Of a stretch of 9,860 bases of DNA, positions 6,076 to 9,860 are shown piece by piece; within the stretch, counting starts at the first letter, position 1; every line of letters starts with the position of its first letter. Under the pieces are notes generated by a model. That model was given only the letters and a program-made list of their open reading frames with translations. It did not search any database and had not been told where the DNA came from. A program made the translations under genes and the position numbers. The DNA is from JAFGTF01 sp035527995 (GTDB lineage Bacteria > Spirochaetota > B62-G9 > DRHN01): contig DATKZJ010000142.1 in assembly GCA_035527995.1 (NCBI GenBank), positions 1 through 9,860 of the forward strand, read 5' to 3'.

Positions 6076-6981
6076 GCTCCCCCTCTTCTGGTACTTCGGT
6101 TTTGACAAGGGGGCTCTAGTAAGCTCGTCGACGATCGTATCCAGCTCCTTATCGAGGAGTATGGAGATGCCTTCCTCCTTCGGAAAACCTTCCAGCGAGT
6201 ACTCCTCCATAGAGAACTCGATCGGTGCATCTCTACGGATTGTCAAAAGCTTCCTGCTCAGAAACGCGTCCTCTTTTGCCTCCTCGAGCAGACGCCTCGT
6301 CCTTTGTTCCTTCACCATGTCCAGATTTTCGTAGATCTCCCCGAACCCACCGAACTCCCGGATGAGCTTCAATGCACCGCTTTTGCCTATCCCCCGCACA
6401 CCGGGTATGTTGTCGGACTGATCCCCCATGAGAGCAAGCATGTCTACAATGAGCCTGGGCGGTACGCCCCACAAATCGGTCACCCTCTTTTCGTCGAGGA
6501 GCTCAGTCTCCGAATTACCTTTCTTGCTCGCATATACATCTATTCTCTCGTCCACCAGCTGAAGCACATCCTTGTCGCTGGACACGATAGAGCACCTCAT
6601 CCCCATATCGACCGCCTTCTGCGATATGGTTCCTATAAGGTCATCCGCCTCATATCCGGGCAGTTCGACAGATGCAATACCGAGCCCGCGGGTGAGCTTC
6701 TTTATCACCTCCACCTGGGGGTGGAGGTCTTCAGGTGCCTTCAGCCTCTTTGCCTTGTAAGGGGGATACAGCTCGTTTCGGAATGTCGGTCCCTTTGAGT
6801 CATAGACACAGACGAGATACGCGGGGTGCCGCTCGTTTATCAGCCGGAGGATCATCCTCATATACCCGAAAACAGCAGAGGTGTTTTCCCCCTTGGCCGT
6901 GACGAGCGGCCTGTGTATGAATGCGTAGTAGGCGCGGTAGATGAGACCGTGCCCATCGACAATATAAAGAATCTTATCCAT
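6073..6981 (-). CDS. polA: DNA polymerase I, 5'-3' exonuclease (flap nuclease) part
   Basis: 302 aa covering the N-terminal 5'-nuclease domain of PolA, which removes RNA primers and flaps during Okazaki-fragment maturation and repair. Metal-binding and family motifs are present: D9 in YIVDGHG, D61 in YDSKG, YEADDLIGT (E111, D113, D114), SSDKDVLQL (D136, D138) and GDQSDNIPG (D187, D190), followed by the helix-hairpin-helix GVRGIGKSGALKLI. It ends at the TAA at 6073-6075, in frame with the Klenow-like part. Stand-alone 5'-nucleases of about 290-300 aa exist in other bacteria, so this half could work alone. A sigma70-like promoter lies just upstream (7003-7031), and GGTGGTGA before the ATG is a modest ribosome site. 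Confidence 0.92.
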   Translation of the reverse strand: MDKILYIVDGHGLIYRAYYAFIHRPLVTAKGENTSAVFGYMRMILRLINERHPAYLVCVYDSKGPTFRNELYPPYKAKRLKAPEDLHPQVEVIKKLTRGLGIASVELPGYEADDLIGTISQKAVDMGMRCSIVSSDKDVLQLVDERIDVYASKKGNSETELLDEKRVTDLWGVPPRLIVDMLALMGDQSDNIPGVRGIGKSGALKLIREFGGFGEIYENLDMVKEQRTRRLLEEAKEDAFLSRKLLTIRRDAPIEFSMEEYSLEGFPKEEGISILLDKELDTIVDELTRAPLSKPKYQKRGS

Positions 6982-7002
6982 AGATATTCACCACCCAGCA
7001 CT

Positions 7003-7031
7003 ATAATACAGGCTGAAGGATGAATTGGCAA
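7003..7031 (-). promoter_or_regulatory. Sigma70-like promoter for polA-coaE-SPOR
   Basis: TTGCCA (7026-7031; 5 of 6) and TATTAT (7003-7008; 5 of 6) are separated by 17 bp in the 81-base gap after the flagellar genes. A start near 6996 leaves about 15 nt to the polA ATG. Confidence 0.6.
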
Positions 7032-7062
7032 GACGGTATTGCAGGTAAAAGAAGGAAGGATA

Positions 7063-7467
7063 TCAGGCCCTGATGTTTACAACCCTCGGGGCTGCACAGC
7101 TGCTTCTTTTCGGCAGATGGCCGAGGTTCCCCAGCTTTCTTTTCGTGTCTCGGATACGAAGTTCGAGATTCTTCCGCAGCTGAAGGCTCTTTCTGACCAG
7201 CACATGCTGGAGCTTGTCGAGCTCTGAGAGGAGCCTTTGTACATCCTCTTCCGCCTTGAGCCACACGAGGTCGGGGACTATGCACTTCATGCTGCTGTTG
7301 ATATCCTCGACGAGGGTTCGCTCATCACATGAGAGCTCATGGAGCGAGCGGTACTCATTGCCCTCGTAGGCTTCGTCTTCAAGCTGCTTGAGCACGATGA
7401 GCTTGAGGTAGGTCTTCTTCATGGTTTCCAGAATCTGCAGAACCTGCTTTTTTCTATCCAGCAACAT
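7063..7467 (-). CDS. Small helical protein, possible FlgN/FliT-type flagellar export chaperone
   Basis: Protein of 134 aa from the ATG at 7467 (135 aa if the TTG at 7470 is used; AGAGGG lies 8 nt or 5 nt upstream respectively, so the ATG is preferred). It looks almost wholly alpha-helical: residues 1-35 and 70-115 are rich in L, K, E and R with heptad-like spacing, ending in a basic, non-helical tail (HLPKRSSCAAPRVVNIRA). No catalytic motif, signal peptide or membrane segment is visible. It overlaps the end of fliS by 14 nt, indicating coupled translation. Size, helical make-up and position beside FliS suggest an export chaperone for another flagellar substrate such as the cap or hook-associated proteins. 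This is inference from context, since the sequence alone does not prove family membership. Confidence 0.6.
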   Translation of the reverse strand: MLLDRKKQVLQILETMKKTYLKLIVLKQLEDEAYEGNEYRSLHELSCDERTLVEDINSSMKCIVPDLVWLKAEEDVQRLLSELDKLQHVLVRKSLQLRKNLELRIRDTKRKLGNLGHLPKRSSCAAPRVVNIRA

Positions 7468-7876
7468 CAATTCCGCCCTCTTTTTTCATATCTTCTATAG
7501 GCGTGATTGAGCCCTTGTTCGCGATCTTGTTCCATGATTCCCTCAGATCACAAACCATCTTCCTCACAAAGAGGATCGGCTCCGCCTGTTTTTGCACATT
7601 ACCCTCTATGAGCTTCATGTTGAGAAAGGAGTATATGCTGAGAAGCTTTTCGCTGATCTCCCCCGCTTCCATGTTGAGAGCCATGGAGAGCTCTGAAATG
7701 ATGTCCTGAGCCTTTATGATATTGTTGTTTACGACATCGTACTTTTTCTCGGGGAGACTCTCCAGAGCAAGATCAAGAAACCTCAGCAGGCCGTCGTAGA
7801 GAATGACGACAAGCTTTCCCTTGGAAGCCGTCTTGATCTGTGTTTCCCTGTAATGGGCGATTTTATCTTCCTGCAT
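7454..7876 (-). CDS. fliS: Flagellar export chaperone FliS
   Basis: FliS of 140 aa, the usual family length. It binds the C-terminal helix of flagellin in the cytoplasm, blocking early polymerisation and delivering it to the type III export gate. The N-terminal family signature is clear: HYRETQIKTAS followed by KLVVILYDGLLRFLDLALES (residues ~8-41). A second helix block follows (IIKAQDIISELSMALNMEAGEIS) and then YSFLNMKLIEGN, matching the FliS four-helix fold. The ATG has an AGAGGA ribosome site 7-8 nt upstream. A sigma28-like promoter candidate (7915-7942) stands in the 78-base gap after the glycosyltransferase gene. The 3' end overlaps the small helical gene. No flagellin or fliD gene is visible in the window. 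Confidence 0.93.
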   Translation of the reverse strand: MQEDKIAHYRETQIKTASKGKLVVILYDGLLRFLDLALESLPEKKYDVVNNNIIKAQDIISELSMALNMEAGEISEKLLSIYSFLNMKLIEGNVQKQAEPILFVRKMVCDLRESWNKIANKGSITPIEDMKKEGGIDVAG

Positions 7877-7914
7877 CGAACGATCCTCTGGTGGTATAAA
7901 AGGCTCTTTCCCTT

Positions 7915-7942
7915 ATATCGGATACCTCTATTTCAAACTTAA
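7915..7942 (-). promoter_or_regulatory. Candidate sigma28 (FliA-type) promoter for fliS
   Basis: TTAAGTTT (7935-7942; 7 of 8 to TAAAGTTT), a 12-nt spacer, then TCCGATAT (7915-7922; 6 of 8 to GCCGATAA). The consensus spacer is 11. Start is expected near 7908, giving a leader of about 30 nt to the fliS ATG. The CGATATAA core and its distance from the first box match the candidate before flaA. Confidence 0.5.
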
Positions 7943-7954
7943 TGCCTATAGAGG

Positions 7955-9655
7955 CTACTTACGCCCCTTTTCTTCTCTTTTTTCCCACACCTCCAGACAT
8001 CGATCGAGCTCCCGCATCACAAAACCGGCATCTTCGGAGGGAGATCTCCTGCCGGGGTTCCAGGTTTTTCCGTACACGAGCCTGCACCGCTTTAGAGAGT
8101 CCTTCTGTTTAAAGACCATCTCTCTCGCGTCTCGAAGCTCTGCGAGCACACGGCCTGCATCCATCCGCTTTGAGCATGATTCCAGGACCATGTCGATTTT
8201 TGGGGCTGCTGCTAGCCCGTAATCGCCCCTCGCTTCAAGGGACATCGCTTCGAGGGCCGCAGTTTTTATCCCCTCGACCCTGAGCCCGTTGTTGAGCCGC
8301 ACGATATCATCCCCCACGACCTCCCTCTCAAACCAGCTTTTATAGAGGGAGAGCTTGTGCGAGGTGTAGAGCCTTTCTCCGTCCTGCCCTCCTGCGCTCA
8401 TGTACCCTTCATTCAGGAGTCTTCTGAAAGTTTCTGTCTCCCAGGTGGTGAAGCGAGACACGCCGGTCAGATGGACTGTGTCGAATCCCGCCCCGCGGTG
8501 ATGATCAAGCAGTCCCTTGAAAGCAAAATCGTATCCTGCGAGGAAGATTTTATCGAACCCCATGATCCTCGCAAGAAGAATCATCACGAGAGCGCTCGTG
8601 CCCTGCATCGGAATCGATATGACTTCTGACCTGATAAACTCGAACAGCGATTCAAAATCGAGGCAATGAGAAAAGAGGTATATCCTGCCTTCCCAGCGCC
8701 TCGTTACTCCGGGGTCGCATGAAAAGGTGGTCACAAGCGGGACTCCGCATCCGCCTCGGATTGCACCCGCAGAGACAGCTCTGTACCGGTTCCAGAACCC
8801 CGCATCCGTTGAGAGCACGAGGTCCGGCTCGATCCCGTGTGCAAGAAGAAAAGGCAGGGAGGGGAGGAGAGTGAGGACCGGGATCTTTTTTTTGTACCGT
8901 TTTATCCGTTCGACGATCTCCTCAAGCCAGGGGCCCGACGCTATCAGCAGCGCGGGGCCCGAGAACTTCCCTGCGCAACTTTTTCCGAGAAGCCGTCCTT
9001 TGCCTTCGAAACCCAAGAGGCAGAGGTTCTTCATCACATTCTTAACCCAAAGCCTCTGTGATTGGGAGACCGTGATATCGGAGGCTTTCTGCTCCTGTCT
9101 GCTCTTGTGTATGGCATCCTCTATCACACCGTAGTACGCCGATGAGATGCGTGCCTCTACAGGATGCGGTACTGCTTTCATTCCTGCGAGGCCCAGCTTT
9201 TGGATTTTTGCTATGGCCTCTTCTTTCGAAAGGTCGATCCAGAAGGTCAGCCTGCGGAGGATACCGGTGTCGAGAACGTAGAGCGCCGCCCTGAACAGCT
9301 CGAGGTCTTTTTCTATGAGAACCCCTGTACCGCCCCCGCCCAACAGTTTGTTTATGTGGTAGCCGAGCCCGCATCCCAGAAAGATGTAGGTTTTTTGCAC
9401 TGACACAGCGCACTCTGTTCCAGAGTGCGCTGTGAGAATTCTCCTCGCGTGGCGGAGGGCATTTCGCTCGGGAGAGAATCTCGATTCCAGATACCGCGTC
9501 CCGATCCTCATGGTGAGCCCGCCGTCTTGGGCCTCTACGAGCCGGTCGTCCCCCCCGGCATGCCGCACCCTTTCGAAGAGGACCGGGTTCTCTTCGGCAA
9601 TACACGAGATATTCTCGAGAAACCGGTCGGTGTATGTTTTGGAGATAAGTTGCAA
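7955..9655 (-). CDS. Motility-associated (Maf/DUF115) flagellin glycosyltransferase family protein
   Basis: Protein of 566 aa with the two-part layout of the Maf/DUF115 family, whose members transfer nonulosonic or other sugars onto flagellin in the cytoplasm. The N-terminal part has SRFSPERNALRHARRIL (about 58-74) and the Rossmann-like FLGCGLGYHINKL (92-104). The central MAF domain has GPALLIASGPWLEEI (233-247), HGIEPDLVLSTDAGF (273-287, D284) and a GTSALVMILLARIMGFDKIFLAGYDFAF segment in two blocks (about 354-381). The usual GPSL turn reads GPWL here. The start is TTG: an in-frame TGA lies 30 nt upstream, no ATG or GTG lies between, and AGGT sits about 10 nt before it. It follows the preceding gene by 16 nt and precedes fliS, which fits a role in flagellin modification before export. 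The sugar donor cannot be told from sequence. Confidence 0.85.
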   Translation of the reverse strand: MQLISKTYTDRFLENISCIAEENPVLFERVRHAGGDDRLVEAQDGGLTMRIGTRYLESRFSPERNALRHARRILTAHSGTECAVSVQKTYIFLGCGLGYHINKLLGGGGTGVLIEKDLELFRAALYVLDTGILRRLTFWIDLSKEEAIAKIQKLGLAGMKAVPHPVEARISSAYYGVIEDAIHKSRQEQKASDITVSQSQRLWVKNVMKNLCLLGFEGKGRLLGKSCAGKFSGPALLIASGPWLEEIVERIKRYKKKIPVLTLLPSLPFLLAHGIEPDLVLSTDAGFWNRYRAVSAGAIRGGCGVPLVTTFSCDPGVTRRWEGRIYLFSHCLDFESLFEFIRSEVISIPMQGTSALVMILLARIMGFDKIFLAGYDFAFKGLLDHHRGAGFDTVHLTGVSRFTTWETETFRRLLNEGYMSAGGQDGERLYTSHKLSLYKSWFEREVVGDDIVRLNNGLRVEGIKTAALEAMSLEARGDYGLAAAPKIDMVLESCSKRMDAGRVLAELRDAREMVFKQKDSLKRCRLVYGKTWNPGRRSPSEDAGFVMRELDRCLEVWEKREEKGRK

Positions 9656-9671
9656 GATGCTGTTACCTGAA

Positions 9672-9860
9672 CTAGTAGATCAAGGTCATAAGCTCATGAA
9701 GGCGTCCCCGATCCTTCTCATAAGGTATCGCCTTGAGGGAGATGGTAAGCTTCTGCAGGCCCTCTCTCTTTACGATCTTTGAAAACCGCTCTCGTATGCG
9801 GCCGATAATCCCGTCGACCCTTTCAGATCCGAAATCATGGATGAAGATAACGATCCTCTT
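9672..9860 (-). CDS. C-terminal fragment of an unidentified protein, cut by the window edge
   Basis: An open frame enters from the right edge and ends at TAG (9672-9674), giving the last 62 residues of a protein. The pattern is beta strand (RIVIFIHDF), amphipathic helix (VDGIIGRIRERFSKIV), beta strand (LTISLKAIPY), then a helix (LHELMTLIY). This order resembles the end of a GGDEF (diguanylate cyclase) domain, where a helix and an LTISIG-like strand follow the active site, but the final AD-LY-AK part is absent. A degenerate signalling domain is possible but unproven. It ends 16 nt before the TTG of the glycosyltransferase gene, so the two are probably co-transcribed. Confidence 0.6.
   Translation of the reverse strand, partial: KRIVIFIHDFGSERVDGIIGRIRERFSKIVKREGLQKLTISLKAIPYEKDRGRLHELMTLIY

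Noticed and set aside
6009..6230. Minus-strand 73-codon frame spanning the polA break
   Set aside because: It could suggest a frameshift, but the real reading frame continues unshifted across the TAA. This alternative frame encodes an R/S-rich non-protein-like sequence.
7065..7077. Palindrome ATCAGGGCCTGAT at the end of the small helical gene, considered as a terminator
   Set aside because: It has no loop and no following T-run, and it overlaps the stop codon, so it cannot act as an intrinsic terminator.
7941..7956. GCCT-CTAT-AGGC hairpin after the glycosyltransferase stop codon
   Set aside because: Only a 4-bp stem without a T-run; too weak to call a terminator.

Overview
The window comes from a spirochaete. 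The strongest evidence is a tandem pair of FlaA proteins (the flagellar filament outer-layer/sheath protein found in spirochaetes) at 320-1742, plus a second flagellar group (DUF115/Maf-type flagellin glycosyltransferase, FliS, and a FlgN/FliT-like small helical protein) at 7063-9655. Genus cannot be fixed from this sequence. All recognisable genes lie on the minus strand, so transcription runs from right to left, and the long plus-strand open frames are shadows of these genes.

Layout in transcription order (right to left). (a) 9672-9860: the C-terminal end of a gene cut by the window edge, not identified. (b) 9655-7063: maf-like glycosyltransferase, fliS and a FlgN/FliT-like gene. fliS has its own sigma28-like promoter candidate and overlaps the next gene. 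(c) 6981-3032: polA, coaE and a SPOR-domain membrane protein, packed with a 1-nt gap and a 14-nt overlap behind a good sigma70-like promoter. polA is interrupted by one in-frame TAA (6073-6075), exactly between the 5'-nuclease domain and the Klenow-like part, and all catalytic motifs survive on both sides. (d) 2926-2042: lipA, a single gene with its own sigma70-like promoter. (e) 2041-1743: a 299-base control region holding a near-consensus sigma70-like promoter, a sigma28-like promoter and GGA motifs. (f) 1742-320: two paralogous secreted FlaA proteins, 16 nt apart. (g) 319-1: a non-coding stretch with a weak terminator candidate, a perfect 7-bp inverted repeat, and a very AT-rich left part.

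How the genes fit together: FlaA proteins coat the periplasmic flagellar filament. Maf-family enzymes glycosylate flagellins. FliS protects flagellin before export, and the neighbouring helical protein probably does a similar job for another export substrate. Between these two motility blocks sit housekeeping genes: DNA repair and Okazaki-fragment processing (polA), the last step of CoA synthesis (coaE), a peptidoglycan-binding SPOR protein and lipoate synthesis (lipA). No mobile element, CRISPR array, tRNA or rRNA was seen. I found no clearly new multi-gene system. The points most worth a second look are the split polA, the dual-promoter flaA leader, and a promoter motif shared by flaA and fliS.
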